A DNA stretch of 64,000 nucleotides from CBDDKW01 sp965230425. GTDB taxonomy: Bacteria; Pseudomonadota; Gammaproteobacteria; UBA1113. The position numbers were made by a program, and so were the translations under genes. Within the stretch, counting starts at the first letter, position 1; every line of letters starts with the position of its first letter. Shown here one piece after another: positions 8,535 through 19,100 of the stretch. The notes below the pieces were generated by a model that worked only from the letters and a program-made list of their open reading frames with translations, did not search any database and was not told the origin of the DNA. The stretch lies in assembly GCA_965230425.1 (NCBI GenBank), contig CBDDKW010000020.1:62001-126000 (forward strand), read 5' to 3'.

Positions 8535-9575
8535 ATGAGTAAAACATTAGTCAATACACGTGCCCAGGGTGTTTTGAAGCTACTCGTGGAAGAGTACATT
8601 CGTCAAGGCCAGCCAATTGGTTCCAAGGCTATCGCCGAAAAATCTGATGTGGGCATGAGCTCCGCAACTATACGTAATGTTATGGCGAATCTTGAAGAAT
8701 TAGGCTTGCTAACCTCACCGCATACATCGGCAGGGCGGGTTCCGACATCGCTTGGTTTGAGACTCTTTGTTGATAGTTTATTAACCACCAAACCCTTAGA
8801 TGAAGAAGCGATAAAAATTGCCAAATCGCAAATTAATCAGGGCGTGTCCTCCACTGAATTAATCCAGTCTACCTCTGCTTGGCTCTCGAGCATTACTCAG
8901 CATACAGGTCTGGTGATGGTACCTAAAATTAATAACCCCATTTTACGTCACGTGGAATTTGTGCCCTTAGCTGAGCAGCGCGTCTTGGCTATTTTTGTTT
9001 TCAACGACCGTGATGTACAGAATCAAATTTTACGCACAGAGCGTGAGTTTACTGACAGTGAGCTCCAGCAAGCTGCCAATTATTTGAATCGGCATTTCGC
9101 CGGCAAGCCTTTAACGAATGTACGTGAGCATTTGTTTGAAGCCTTACAACAAGATAAGTCACAATTAGATGATCTGTTGCAACAAACCATAGACTTAGCT
9201 GGTCAGGTGATTGAAAAACAGCAATATGAACAAACCCTGGTTGTTGATGGTGAGGCAAATCTACTCGGTATGGCGGATAGCTCTGGTATAGATTGTCTGC
9301 GTAATTTGTTTGCCGAGTTTAGTCAAAAGCGCGATATTCTACATTTATTGGATCGTTGTATCAGTGCCGATGGAGTGAAAATTTTCATTGGTGATGAAGC
9401 CGGTTATGATGTATTTGATGCCTGCAGTGTTGTTACCGCACCTTATAAAGTAGAAGGACAAGCAGTGGGGGTACTTGGTGTCATTGGCCCAACCCGTATG
9501 AATTATGAGCGCGTGATCCCCATCGTTGATGTTACCGCTAAGCTACTTAGTACGGCGTTAAAGGATTCTGGTTAA
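8535..9575 (+). CDS. hrcA: Heat-inducible transcription repressor HrcA
   Basis: HrcA represses class I heat-shock genes by binding CIRCE operators and depends on GroEL for folding. The N-terminal winged helix is recognisable (LLVEEYIRQGQPIGSKAIAE, then SSATIRNVMANLEELGLL and HTSAGRVPTSLGLRLFVD), and the C-terminal GAF-like domain ends in VGVLGVIGPTRMNYERVIP. Length 346 is normal. I found no CIRCE inverted repeat (TTAGCACTC/GAGTGCTAA) upstream of hrcA, grpE or dnaK, so its targets, probably groESL, lie outside this window. Confidence 0.96.
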   Translation: MSKTLVNTRAQGVLKLLVEEYIRQGQPIGSKAIAEKSDVGMSSATIRNVMANLEELGLLTSPHTSAGRVPTSLGLRLFVDSLLTTKPLDEEAIKIAKSQINQGVSSTELIQSTSAWLSSITQHTGLVMVPKINNPILRHVEFVPLAEQRVLAIFVFNDRDVQNQILRTEREFTDSELQQAANYLNRHFAGKPLTNVREHLFEALQQDKSQLDDLLQQTIDLAGQVIEKQQYEQTLVVDGEANLLGMADSSGIDCLRNLFAEFSQKRDILHLLDRCISADGVKIFIGDEAGYDVFDACSVVTAPYKVEGQAVGVLGVIGPTRMNYERVIPIVDVTAKLLSTALKDSG

Positions 9576-9659
9576 GTAGTGTGACTGCAGATGTATTTTC
9601 AATGAATACCAGTACTGCAAGCAATTGAGTATGTAAAGCAAAATAGGGGAACATTGCAC

Positions 9660-10523
9660 ATGAAAGCAAGCCAAGCTGTAAAGTCTGGGCATCAACATGG
9701 TAAACAATCAGGTACTGGAGAGATGTCTCATATCTATGCTTTGCAAGTTGGCCAGTCTGGATCTGCTCGTTTAGATTTACAGCATTCATTGATTAAAAAT
9801 GACTCTGAGTTACATGTGCTTGAAGCCGGTTTAAAAGCAGGCATGCATATTTTGGAACTAGGCTGTGGTTCTGGAGCTATGACTACGTGGTTTGCACAGC
9901 TAGTTGGTGAACAAGGCTATGTGACCGCTATAGATATTAGCGCAGAGCAAATTGAGTGTGCGAAACAGGCTGCTCGTGAACAGCAGATTGATAATATTGA
10001 TTTTATTTGCTCTGATATTCAAGCTCTCGAGCAAGATGTGGGTACTATTGATATCATCTATTGCAGATGTGTGCTCATGCATCTACGCGATCCATTGGCG
10101 ATATTAAAAAGGGTGATGCCTTTACTCAAGGCAGGTGGTGCGATTGTTTGCCAAGAACCGAAGTTAAGTTCGGGCTTTTCTGTGCCGGAAGATAGTGTTT
10201 TTACCCAGATGAACCGCGCACTTTTAAAGATTTCTGAGAATAGAAAGGTTGATTATGATTTAGGGCCAAAGCTGCGTAACTTAATCCATGAGGCGGGTTA
10301 TAAGGATGTAAAACTGCATTTTAGCCAGCGTGCTATTACGATTGAGCAAATGCAAGCATTATTATTACCTGTACTAGTTGAGCTGGAATCAAGTTTCATA
10401 GAGTTAGGTGCTGCTACTCAAGCTGAGTTAGCCGCATGGATAGCACACATAGAACAATATGCTGTAACAGATGATGCGTATTATGTTTTGCCACAACAGG
10501 CTCATGTCACAGCTTATACGTAG
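9660..10523 (+). CDS. Class I SAM-dependent methyltransferase
   Basis: A 287-residue methyltransferase of unknown substrate. SAM-binding motif I is HILELGCGSGAMTTWF, followed by the acidic loop YVTAIDISAEQIECA and motif II/III around DIIYCRCVLMHLRDPLAIL. The start ATG 9660 is preceded by AGGGGA with 9-nt spacing; a TTG two codons upstream is less likely. It sits between hrcA and grpE, a slot that is usually empty in relatives. Its tail (residues about 220-287) is Glu/Ala-rich and helical. The fold is confident; the substrate could be a small molecule, a quinone or a lipid. Confidence 0.85.
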   Translation: MKASQAVKSGHQHGKQSGTGEMSHIYALQVGQSGSARLDLQHSLIKNDSELHVLEAGLKAGMHILELGCGSGAMTTWFAQLVGEQGYVTAIDISAEQIECAKQAAREQQIDNIDFICSDIQALEQDVGTIDIIYCRCVLMHLRDPLAILKRVMPLLKAGGAIVCQEPKLSSGFSVPEDSVFTQMNRALLKISENRKVDYDLGPKLRNLIHEAGYKDVKLHFSQRAITIEQMQALLLPVLVELESSFIELGAATQAELAAWIAHIEQYAVTDDAYYVLPQQAHVTAYT

Positions 10524-10544
10524 AAAATTTTATTTGCTAGAACG

Positions 10545-10574
10545 GTTGAAATCTTGCAACTTGATCCCCATAGT
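10545..10574 (+). promoter_or_regulatory. Sigma-32-type heat-shock promoter of grpE
   Basis: The -35-like GTTGAAA at 10545-10551 and -10-like CCCCATAGT at 10566-10574 are separated by 14 bases, close to the RpoH consensus CTTGAAA - 13 to 15 - CCCCATNT. It lies 56 bases before the grpE ATG. Confidence 0.8.
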
Positions 10575-10630
10575 ACGAAAAACAATCATTCAGCAAGCTA
10601 CGCGATAATTGCAAAATAACGGAGACATAT

Positions 10631-11266
10631 ATGGCTGATAAGAAAACGAAAACAACAGTAGAAGAAGAAAATATCCCCGATACAGGTGTACCTGAAGAGG
10701 ATGCCAAGGAGAGCAAAGCCTCTTTTTCAGCCGCAGCGGAAGCCATGGGGCTAGATCCTGCAAAGATTTCTATCCCTGAGCATGGCGATGTGGCTGAGCT
10801 AGAGGCTGAGGTTGAAACCCTACGCAAACAATTAGAAGAAAGTAATGACAAGCGTCTACGTGCCTTTGCTGAGCTAGAAAATGTGCGTAATCGTGCCACG
10901 CGTGATATAGGTAATGCACATAAATATGCCTTGCAGAAGTTTGTGGATGAATTACTGCCCGTTGTTGATAGCTTAGAGCGTGGTTTAGAGTCCGCCGATG
11001 CGACAGAAGATAGTCACCAAGCCATGCGTGAAGGTATTGAGTTGACCTTAACTATGTTGATGAAATTACTAGAAAAACATTCTATTACGGCAATGAATCC
11101 GCTGGGCGAAACCTTTGATTCAGATGTCCATGAAGCGATGTCTATGCAGCCCACGGCAGATGCGAAGCCTGGCACCATATTAGCCGTGATCCAGAAGGGT
11201 TATAAGCTACACGACCGCGTGGTTCGACCTGCGCGTGTGGTAGTTGCGAAGGAAATGACAGATTAA
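10631..11266 (+). CDS. grpE: Nucleotide exchange factor GrpE
   Basis: GrpE releases ADP from DnaK and acts as a thermosensor. The 211-residue protein has an acidic disordered N terminus (residues 1-55), a long coiled coil (VAELEAEVETLRKQLEESND), and the core family signature KRLRAFAELENVRNRATRDI. The C-terminal beta domain includes GETFDSDVHEAMSMQPT and VIQKGYKLHDRVVRPARVVV. It has its own sigma-32-like promoter and lies 165 bases upstream of dnaK, which has a second one. Confidence 0.97.
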   Translation: MADKKTKTTVEEENIPDTGVPEEDAKESKASFSAAAEAMGLDPAKISIPEHGDVAELEAEVETLRKQLEESNDKRLRAFAELENVRNRATRDIGNAHKYALQKFVDELLPVVDSLERGLESADATEDSHQAMREGIELTLTMLMKLLEKHSITAMNPLGETFDSDVHEAMSMQPTADAKPGTILAVIQKGYKLHDRVVRPARVVVAKEMTD

Positions 11267-11289
11267 TACGTTGACCTTTCATCTTATGC

Positions 11290-11318
11290 CTTGAAATTAC
11301 AAACTAAGGCCCCATATA
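11290..11318 (+). promoter_or_regulatory. Sigma-32-type heat-shock promoter of dnaK
   Basis: CTTGAAA (11290-11296), a 13-base spacer, and CCCCATATA (11310-11318) match the RpoH promoter consensus essentially perfectly. It lies about 110 bases before the dnaK ATG. The dnaK start also has a strong AGAGGAGA ribosome binding site. Confidence 0.9.
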
Positions 11319-11431
11319 AGGCGGTAAGGACATAATTAGCATGATGAGCTTAAGAATTAATGAAATCATGCATTTGGATTGGTTTTACAAAAACATAATA
11401 ATTGACAAATTTTTTAGAGGAGAATTAAACA

Positions 11432-13396
11432 ATGGGTAAAGTAATCGGCATAGACTTGGGTACCACCAACTCCTGTGTTGCAGTAATGGAAGGTGATAAA
11501 CCCAAAGTTATTCCTAATGCTGAAGGTGATTTAACAACGCCTTCTGTGGTTGCTTTTGTCGCAGATCAAGATAGCGATAATGCAGAGAAGAAAGTAGGCG
11601 CATCAGCTAAACGTCAAGCTGTGACTAATCCTGAAAATACCCTCTTTGCCGTTAAGCGTTTAATCGGACGTAAATTTACTGATGATGTGGTGAAGCGCGA
11701 TATTGACATGGTACCTTACAAAATTGTTGGTGCGGATAATGGCGATGCATGGGTTGAAGCTAACGGTGAAAAAATGGCACCACCACAAGTATCTGCATTA
11801 GTGTTAGCGAAGATGAAACAAACAGCGGAAGAGTATCTGGGTGAGCCAGTGACTGAAGCGGTCATTACCGTACCTGCTTACTTTAACGATTCACAACGTC
11901 AAGCAACCAAAGATGCTGGTCGTATTGCTGGTCTGGATGTGAAACGTATTATCAACGAGCCAACAGCGGCTGCCTTAGCCTATGGTATGGATAAGCAACG
12001 TGGTGACTCTGTGGTTGCGGTTTATGACTTAGGTGGTGGTACTTTCGATATCTCTATTATTGAAATTGCTGATGTGGATGGTGAGCATCAATTTGAAGTA
12101 TTAGCCACTAATGGTGATACCTTCTTAGGTGGTGAAGATTTTGACTTACGCTTAATTGAATACCTCGCAGCAGAGTTCAAGAAAGATTCAGGGATTGATT
12201 TACACAATGATCCTTTAGCGTTACAACGTTTGAAAGAAGCGGCAGAGAAGGCAAAAATTGAATTATCTTCTTCACAACAAACAGATGTAAATTTACCTTA
12301 TATTACCGCTGATGCCAGTGGGCCTAAACACTTAAATATCAAACTCACTCGTGCGAAATTAGAATCCTTAGTGGAAGAATTAATTACACGTACCATTGAG
12401 CCATGTAAAGTTGCGCTCAAAGATGCAGGCATGAAAGCAGCTGATATTACCGATGTTATTTTAGTGGGTGGTCAAACCCGTATGCCTAAAGTCGGTGAAG
12501 AAGTGAAGAACTTCTTTGGTAAGGAACCACGCCGTGACGTTAACCCGGATGAAGCGGTTGCTATCGGTGCAGCTATTCAAGCAGCAGTATTATCAGGTGA
12601 TGTGAAAGACGTGTTACTGTTAGACGTAACACCACTCTCATTAGGTATTGAAACCTTAGGGGGTGTGATGACTAAATTAATCGATAAAAATACTACGATT
12701 CCAACTAAAGCGAATCAAGTATTCTCTACCGCTGATGATAACCAGACTGCTGTGACCGTCCACGTATTACAAGGTGAACGTGAGCGCGCTGGTGCCAATA
12801 AATCTTTAGGTCGTTTTGATTTATCAGATATCCCACCATCACCACGAGGTACACCACAGATTGAAGTGACCTTTGATATCGATGCCAATGGTATTTTAAA
12901 TGTATCTGCCAAGGATAAAGCGACTGGCAAAGAACAATCTATTGTGATTAAAGCTTCTAGCGGTTTATCCGATGAAGAAATCGAAAAAATGGTCAAAGAT
13001 GCTGAGGCGCATGCTGAAGAAGATAAAGCATTCCAAGCATTAATCGAAGTACGTAACCAAGCGGATGGCATGATACATGCTACGACTAAAGCGCTTGCTG
13101 AGGCCGGCGATAAAGTATCTGCTGAAGAACGTGCAAGTGTTGAAGCTGCCGTAGGTGACTTGAAAGATGCACTGAAAGGTGATGATAAAGCGGTTATTGA
13201 AGCGAAAATACAAGCACTCAGCGAAGTTACAACACCAATGTCTGAAAAACTTTATAGTCAAGCTGATGCTGCTGGCCAAGCTGCAGATGCAGCAGCAGCC
13301 GGTGCTGCTAGCGCAGAATCAGCCAATGATGATGCGAAAGAAGGTGATGTATTGGATGCTGAATTTGAAGAAGTGGATGATTCTAAAAAATCATAA
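11432..13396 (+). CDS. dnaK: Chaperone DnaK (Hsp70)
   Basis: ATP-dependent Hsp70 chaperone, 654 residues. The N-terminal ATPase begins IGIDLGTTNSCVAVMEG and contains the phosphate motifs VPAYFNDSQRQATKDAGRIA, INEPTAAALAYG, VYDLGGGTFDISI and the connect region VILVGGQTRMPKV. The substrate-binding domain follows from about residue 390 (LLLDVTPLSLGIETLGGVMT). The helical lid ends in an Ala-rich stretch and the acidic tail DAEFEEVDDSKKS. It works with GrpE upstream and DnaJ downstream. A terminator separates it from dnaJ, so dnaJ is likely expressed in part by read-through. Confidence 0.99.
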   Translation: MGKVIGIDLGTTNSCVAVMEGDKPKVIPNAEGDLTTPSVVAFVADQDSDNAEKKVGASAKRQAVTNPENTLFAVKRLIGRKFTDDVVKRDIDMVPYKIVGADNGDAWVEANGEKMAPPQVSALVLAKMKQTAEEYLGEPVTEAVITVPAYFNDSQRQATKDAGRIAGLDVKRIINEPTAAALAYGMDKQRGDSVVAVYDLGGGTFDISIIEIADVDGEHQFEVLATNGDTFLGGEDFDLRLIEYLAAEFKKDSGIDLHNDPLALQRLKEAAEKAKIELSSSQQTDVNLPYITADASGPKHLNIKLTRAKLESLVEELITRTIEPCKVALKDAGMKAADITDVILVGGQTRMPKVGEEVKNFFGKEPRRDVNPDEAVAIGAAIQAAVLSGDVKDVLLLDVTPLSLGIETLGGVMTKLIDKNTTIPTKANQVFSTADDNQTAVTVHVLQGERERAGANKSLGRFDLSDIPPSPRGTPQIEVTFDIDANGILNVSAKDKATGKEQSIVIKASSGLSDEEIEKMVKDAEAHAEEDKAFQALIEVRNQADGMIHATTKALAEAGDKVSAEERASVEAAVGDLKDALKGDDKAVIEAKIQALSEVTTPMSEKLYSQADAAGQAADAAAAGAASAESANDDAKEGDVLDAEFEEVDDSKKS

Positions 13397-13431
13397 TCAG
13401 TAACATTTCTGATACATGAAAACGCTAAGTT

Positions 13432-13459
13432 AAAACGCGAGCCGTATGGCTCGCGTTTT
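13432..13459 (+). terminator. Rho-independent terminator between dnaK and dnaJ
   Basis: Perfect 12-bp inverted repeat AAAACGCGAGCC / GGCTCGCGTTTT with a GTAT loop. It lies 35 bases after the dnaK stop and ends in a T run. It probably makes dnaK the major transcript, with reduced dnaJ expression. Confidence 0.85.
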
Positions 13460-13507
13460 GTCGATCTTCAGGTAGCATGAATAATACAAAGTGTATGGAA
13501 AAATAAA

Positions 13508-14635
13508 ATGTCAAAAAAAGATTATTATGAAGTTTTAGGCGTAGCGCGTAATGCCAGCGATGCCGAATTAAAAAAAGCCTATCGACGTTTAGCGATGAAA
13601 TATCACCCTGATCGTAATCCTGATAATGCGGAAGCCGAAGAAAAATTTAAAGAAGCAAAAGAAGCCTATGAAGTGCTTGCCGATGCACAAAAGCGTTCTA
13701 GCTATGATCAATTTGGTCATGCCGGCGTCGATCCGTCCATGGGCGCTGGGCCAGGACCAGGAGCGGGTAATTTCAGTGATATTTTTGGCGACATTTTTGG
13801 TGATATATTTGGCGGTGGACGTGGTGGTGCTGGTCATGCACATCGGGGTGCAGATATCCAATATAATTTACAACTCACCTTAGAAGAAGCGGTATTAGGT
13901 ACAACAAAACAAATTCGTATTCCTACTTGGGTGTCTTGTAGTGCCTGTAGTGGCTCTGGAGCTGCCAAAGGTAGTAAACCAACTCAATGTAGTGATTGTG
14001 ATGGCCAAGGCCAAATTCGTATTCAGCAGGGCTTCTTTACAGTTCAACAGACCTGTCCTACCTGTCGAGGTGCTGGTGAAGTGATTATGTCACCGTGTCA
14101 GCAATGTCGTGGTCAGGGACGCGTGCAAGAGCACAAGACCTTATCCGTTAAAGTACCTGCGGGTGTGGATGAGGGCGATCGTATTCGTCTTTCGGGTGAA
14201 GGTGAAGCAGGTCTCCATGGTGGCCCAGCGGGCGATCTGTATGTACAAGTCTATGTCAAAGAACATGCGATTTTTGAACGCGAAGGTAGTGATTTACATT
14301 GCGAAGTGCCTATTAGCATTATTACCGCAGCCCTGGGTGGTGAGATTGAAGTGCCAACCTTAACTGGGCGAGTAAAAGTCAAAGTCCCAGCAGAAACACA
14401 AAGTGGCCGAGTATTCCGTTTACGCGGTAAAGGTGTCAAACCCGTTCGCAGTGGCCCAGTGGGTGATTTATTATGCAGAGTCCAGGTTGAAATACCTGTA
14501 AACTTGAATAAAGAGCAAAAAGAGCTCCTGCAAACATTGGATAACTCATTGAAAAAAGACAATAAAAGCCATAGTCCACAGGAGCGATCCTGGTTTACGC
14601 GCGTGAAAAAATTCTTCGAAGAAATGAAAACCTAG
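13508..14635 (+). CDS. dnaJ: Co-chaperone DnaJ (Hsp40)
   Basis: DnaJ stimulates DnaK ATPase activity and delivers unfolded clients. The 375-residue protein has the J domain (DYYEVLGVARNAS, with the HPD triad in MKYHPDRNP), then a Gly/Phe-rich region. Four zinc-binding CxxCxGxG repeats follow (CSACSGSG, CSDCDGQG, CPTCRGAG, CQQCRGQG, residues about 145-205), then the C-terminal beta-barrel substrate domain. All catalytic and zinc residues are intact. The gene follows dnaK beyond a terminator. Confidence 0.98.
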   Translation: MSKKDYYEVLGVARNASDAELKKAYRRLAMKYHPDRNPDNAEAEEKFKEAKEAYEVLADAQKRSSYDQFGHAGVDPSMGAGPGPGAGNFSDIFGDIFGDIFGGGRGGAGHAHRGADIQYNLQLTLEEAVLGTTKQIRIPTWVSCSACSGSGAAKGSKPTQCSDCDGQGQIRIQQGFFTVQQTCPTCRGAGEVIMSPCQQCRGQGRVQEHKTLSVKVPAGVDEGDRIRLSGEGEAGLHGGPAGDLYVQVYVKEHAIFEREGSDLHCEVPISIITAALGGEIEVPTLTGRVKVKVPAETQSGRVFRLRGKGVKPVRSGPVGDLLCRVQVEIPVNLNKEQKELLQTLDNSLKKDNKSHSPQERSWFTRVKKFFEEMKT

Positions 14636-14914
14636 TAAATACTATCTGGTAAATAAATAATCAATTTCTGCATGATTGCGGTGGACTAAATCTCCAAGAT
14701 CCCGTACAATGTCGACCAGTTTTTGTACCTACTGGTTTTAGTAATATGCGTAAGTGAATATTACTCTCCTGAGAGGGATATCCTTGTAGAGTGCATAATA
14801 GAGTGAGGCAATCAATCTACTATAGCATTCGATATCTAGCACTTTTCAGGTGTGGCCACAGGGTTAGAACATAATAATCAAATAGGACCAAATAAGCTTA
14901 ACAGGAGATAATCA

Positions 14915-16105
14915 GTGGTAAAACCGGCAATCCTCGCCCTAGAAGATGGCAGTGTATTCCATGGTATCAGTATTGGCGCAGCAGGTGAAACACAGGGTGA
15001 AGTGGTATTTAATACCGCGATGACTGGCTATCAAGAAATTCTCACCGATCCTTCCTATGCACAACAGATCGTTACCTTGACTTACCCCCATATTGGTAAT
15101 ACTGGCATCAATGAGCAAGATCGAGAATCTACCAAGGTACATGCCGCTGGCTTAATCATTCGTGATTCATCTCTGATTACCAGTAATTGGCGTTCACAAA
15201 TGAGCTTAGAAGAGTATCTGTGTCAGGAAAATATCGTTGCTATCGCAGAAATTGACACCCGCAAGTTAACCCGCCTGTTACGTGAGAAAGGCGCGCTCAA
15301 AGGTTGCATTACCACTGCAGTGGATGATGAAGCCGCTGCAATTGCTAAAGCACAGCAATTTGCCGGTTTAGAGAATACTGATTTAGCCAAAGTCGTCAGC
15401 ACTGAGAAAGCCTATCATTGGCAAGAGGGCAGCATTTCTCTGGAGCAGGATGCTGATGCAGCAACCGAGGAAACACGTAATTACCCTTACCACGTGGTTG
15501 TTTACGACTTTGGGGTAAAACATAATATTTTACGTATGCTTGCAGATCGTGGTTGCCAATTAACAGTTGTTCCAGCGCAAACCCCAGCAGAAGAAGTATT
15601 AGCCATGCAAGCGGATGGCGTGTTCTTATCAAATGGCCCAGGTGACCCGGCTCCCTGTGATTATGCCATTACAGCGATTCAAACGTTTTTGGCAGAGAAT
15701 ATTCCCTTGTTTGGTATTTGCTTAGGCTTTCAATTATTAGCCTTAGCTGCAGAGGCAAAAACCATGAAGATGAAATTTGGTCACCATGGCGCGAATCATC
15801 CGGTACAGGATTTAGCAACTCAAGTGGTGATGATCAGTAGTCAAAACCATGGTTTTGCCGTTGCTGAAGATTCTTTACCCGCGAGCTGTGAAATTACCCA
15901 CCGTTCCTTGTTCGACAATACGATACAAGGTATCGCAATTAAAGATAAATATGCCTATGGCTTTCAAGGGCATCCAGAGGCAAGTCCCGGTCCTCATGAT
16001 GTCGCCCATGTCTTTGACAAGTTTATTACTATGATGGAGCAACGAAAAGTTGCGCGTGTACAATCAATAACGGAAACACAAACGAACCATGCCGAAGCGT
16101 ACTGA
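14915..16105 (+). CDS. carA: Carbamoyl-phosphate synthase small subunit
   Basis: Glutaminase subunit of carbamoyl-phosphate synthase, supplying ammonia for arginine and pyrimidine synthesis. The N-terminal domain is recognisable from EVVFNTAMTGYQEILTDPSY. The class I amidotransferase domain has the catalytic Cys in PLFGICLGFQLLALA, SNGPGDPAPCDYA, and the His/Glu pair in YGFQGHPEASPGPHD. The start is GTG at 14915 preceded by AACAGGAGA. At 396 residues it is slightly longer than average because of a C-terminal tail that overlaps carB by 17 bases. The 279 bases upstream show no recognisable PyrH/ArgR operator. Confidence 0.98.
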   Translation: MVKPAILALEDGSVFHGISIGAAGETQGEVVFNTAMTGYQEILTDPSYAQQIVTLTYPHIGNTGINEQDRESTKVHAAGLIIRDSSLITSNWRSQMSLEEYLCQENIVAIAEIDTRKLTRLLREKGALKGCITTAVDDEAAAIAKAQQFAGLENTDLAKVVSTEKAYHWQEGSISLEQDADAATEETRNYPYHVVVYDFGVKHNILRMLADRGCQLTVVPAQTPAEEVLAMQADGVFLSNGPGDPAPCDYAITAIQTFLAENIPLFGICLGFQLLALAAEAKTMKMKFGHHGANHPVQDLATQVVMISSQNHGFAVAEDSLPASCEITHRSLFDNTIQGIAIKDKYAYGFQGHPEASPGPHDVAHVFDKFITMMEQRKVARVQSITETQTNHAEAY

Positions 16106-19100
16106 TTTAAAATCGATTCTAATTTTAGGGGCAGGCCCCATTGTGATTGGCCAAGCCTGCGAGTTTGATTATTCAGGTGTGCAAGCCTGTAAAGCACTCA
16201 AGGAAGAGGGTTACCGAGTTATTTTGGTCAACTCAAATCCAGCTACAATTATGACCGATCCCGCCTTGGCAGATGCCACTTATATCGAGCCTATCGATTG
16301 TGATAGCGTCACTGATATCATCAAAAAAGAACAGCCTGATGCAATTCTACCCACCATGGGTGGACAGACCGCATTAAACTGCGCGTTGAGCTTAGCCAGC
16401 GCTGGCGTTTTAGAAGAATATAACGTAGAACTTATCGGGGCGACTAAAGAAGCCATCGATATGGCAGAAGATCGCGAACTATTCCGTGATGCCATGGAGC
16501 GTATTAATTTAGCCGTGCCTACTTCATTTATCGCGCACAGCTTAGAAGAAGCTTTAACTGTCCAAGTACAGTTAGGTTTCCCTGTGATTATCCGGCCTTC
16601 CTTTACCCTCGGTGGTACAGGGGGTGGTATTGCTTATAACCGTGATGAGTTTATTGATATTTGTACTCGTGGTTTAGAGTTATCACCGACACGTGAGTTG
16701 TTAATCGAAGAATCCATCCTCGGCTGGAAAGAATACGAAATGGAAGTGGTGCGAGATTGCCAAGACAACTGCATCATTGTATGTGCCATTGAGAATTTTG
16801 ATCCTATGGGTGTGCATACAGGTGATTCTATTACCGTTGCACCGGCACAAACTCTTACCGATAAAGAATATCAAGTTTTACGTAATGCTTCTCTAGCAGT
16901 ATTACGGGAAATTGGCGTAGATACCGGTGGTTCAAATGTGCAGTTTGCCATTAATCCTGATGATGGCCGCTTAGTTGTTATTGAAATGAATCCTCGCGTA
17001 TCACGTTCCTCCGCCTTAGCGTCTAAAGCAACCGGATTTCCTATTGCTAAAGTCGCCGCTAAATTAGCGGTGGGCTACACCCTCAATGAATTACGTAATG
17101 AAATTACCGGCGGCGCTATTCCAGCTTCCTTTGAGCCGACTATTGATTACGTGGTTACGAAAATGCCGCGCTTTAATTTTGAGAAATTCCCGCAAGCCGA
17201 TCCGCGCTTAACAACGCAAATGAAATCAGTAGGTGAAGCGATGGCTATCGGCCGTACCTTCCAAGAGAGTTTACAAAAAGCCTTGCGTAGCTTAGAAGTG
17301 CGTGCAGATGGTTTTATTTCAAAACTTGATCCAATTCAAGGGGAAATTAAAGACAGCATTAAAGCCGGATTGCGGACGCCAACGGCCGAGCGTATTTGGT
17401 ATATTGCTGACGCTTTTAGACATAATTTCACCTTAGAACAAGTGCACGAATGTACGCGTATTGATCGTTGGTTCTTGGCACAGATTGAAGAATTGATTGC
17501 CTGGGAAGCCAGCATTGAAGAAATGCAAGTGGCTGAGATTGATGCAGAGCAAATGCTGGCAATTAAGCGTAAAGGTTTTTCTGATAGTCGTTTAGCGGCG
17601 TTATTAGATATACCAGAGCAACAAGTGCGAGAACACCGCCATCAACTTGGTATTCGACCCGTGTATAAACGCGTAGATAGTTGTGCTGCCGAATTTAATG
17701 CAGAAACAGCGTATTTCTATTCTACCTATGAAGAAGAGTGTGAAGCCTTACCCAACGATAAAGAAAAAATCATGATCCTTGGTGGCGGTCCAAACCGTAT
17801 TGGTCAAGGGATTGAGTTTGATTACTGTTGTGTGCATGCTGCATTCGCTATGCGAGAATTAGGTTATGAAACCATCATGGTTAACTGTAATCCGGAAACT
17901 GTTTCCACCGATTATGATACCTCTGACCGATTATATTTCGAACCGCTGACATTAGAAGATGTCTTGGAAATTGTGCATAAAGAGCAACCCAAAGGAGTGA
18001 TTGTGCAGTATGGTGGGCAAACACCACTGAATTTAGCCAAAGCTTTAGAAACTGCTGGCGTGCCAATCATTGGTACCTCACCCGATGCCATTGACCGTGC
18101 AGAAGACCGCAAGCATTTCCAAGCAATTATTAGCAAATTAGGTTTACGTCAACCAGCTAATGCTATTGCCACATCTGTTGAAGAAGGTTTACAAGCGGCG
18201 CAAAGCTTAAGCTATCCCTTAATTGTGCGACCATCCTATGTATTAGGTGGGCGTGCTATGGTGGTTGTCTACAATGATGCGGAATTACAAAATTATTTAG
18301 AAGCAGCATTCAAAGCATCAAATAGCCCAAGTGTGTTGCTGGATCACTTCTTGGATGATGCCATTGAAATTGATGTAGATGCCATTTGCGATGGTACTGA
18401 TGTAGTCATTGGCGGCATTATGGAGCATATCGAACAAGCCGGTGTGCATTCAGGTGATTCTGCCTGTAGTTTGCCACCCTTCTCATTAAGCGAAACAGTA
18501 CAGCAAGAGTTGAGTCGACAAATTATTGCTTTAGCCAAAGAGCTAGGCGTTGTTGGTTTAGTCAATGCACAATTTGCGATTAAAGATAATGATATTTATG
18601 TGCTTGAAGTAAATCCACGTGCTTCACGTACAGTACCCTTTGTATCAAAAGCTACCGGGAGATTATTAGCAAAAATTGGTGCTAATTGTATGGCTGGCCA
18701 AAGCTTAAAAGAGCAGGGGATCACTAAACAGGTAACCCCAGATTTTTATTCAGCCAAGTTGCCCGTATTCCCCTTTGTAAAATTCCTAGGTGCTGATCCT
18801 ATTTTAGGTCCTGAGATGAAATCAACAGGTGAAGTCATGGGCGTAGGTCATAATTTTGGTGCAGCCTATGCACGCGCACAACAAGGTCGCGGCAGTGACT
18901 TACCCAAACAAGGGACCGCCTTTCTTAGCGTAAGAGATGCAGATAAACCACAGATTGCAGCTATTGGTGAAGAGTTACAAGGCTTAGGCTTTGAACTGAT
19001 CGCTACTGGTGGTACCTGTAAAATCTTACGTGATGCAGGCTTATATTGTCAGCGTATCAATAAAGTACTAGAAGGTCAGCCACATATTGTGGATTTAATT

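Noticed and set aside
12715..13071. Antisense open frame inside dnaK
   Set aside because: Shadow of the dnaK coding frame without its own ribosome binding site or domain.
14636..14914. Regulatory RNA or operator upstream of carA
   Set aside because: Only a weak ACCAG/CTGGT pairing was visible; nothing resembling a known riboswitch or ArgR site.
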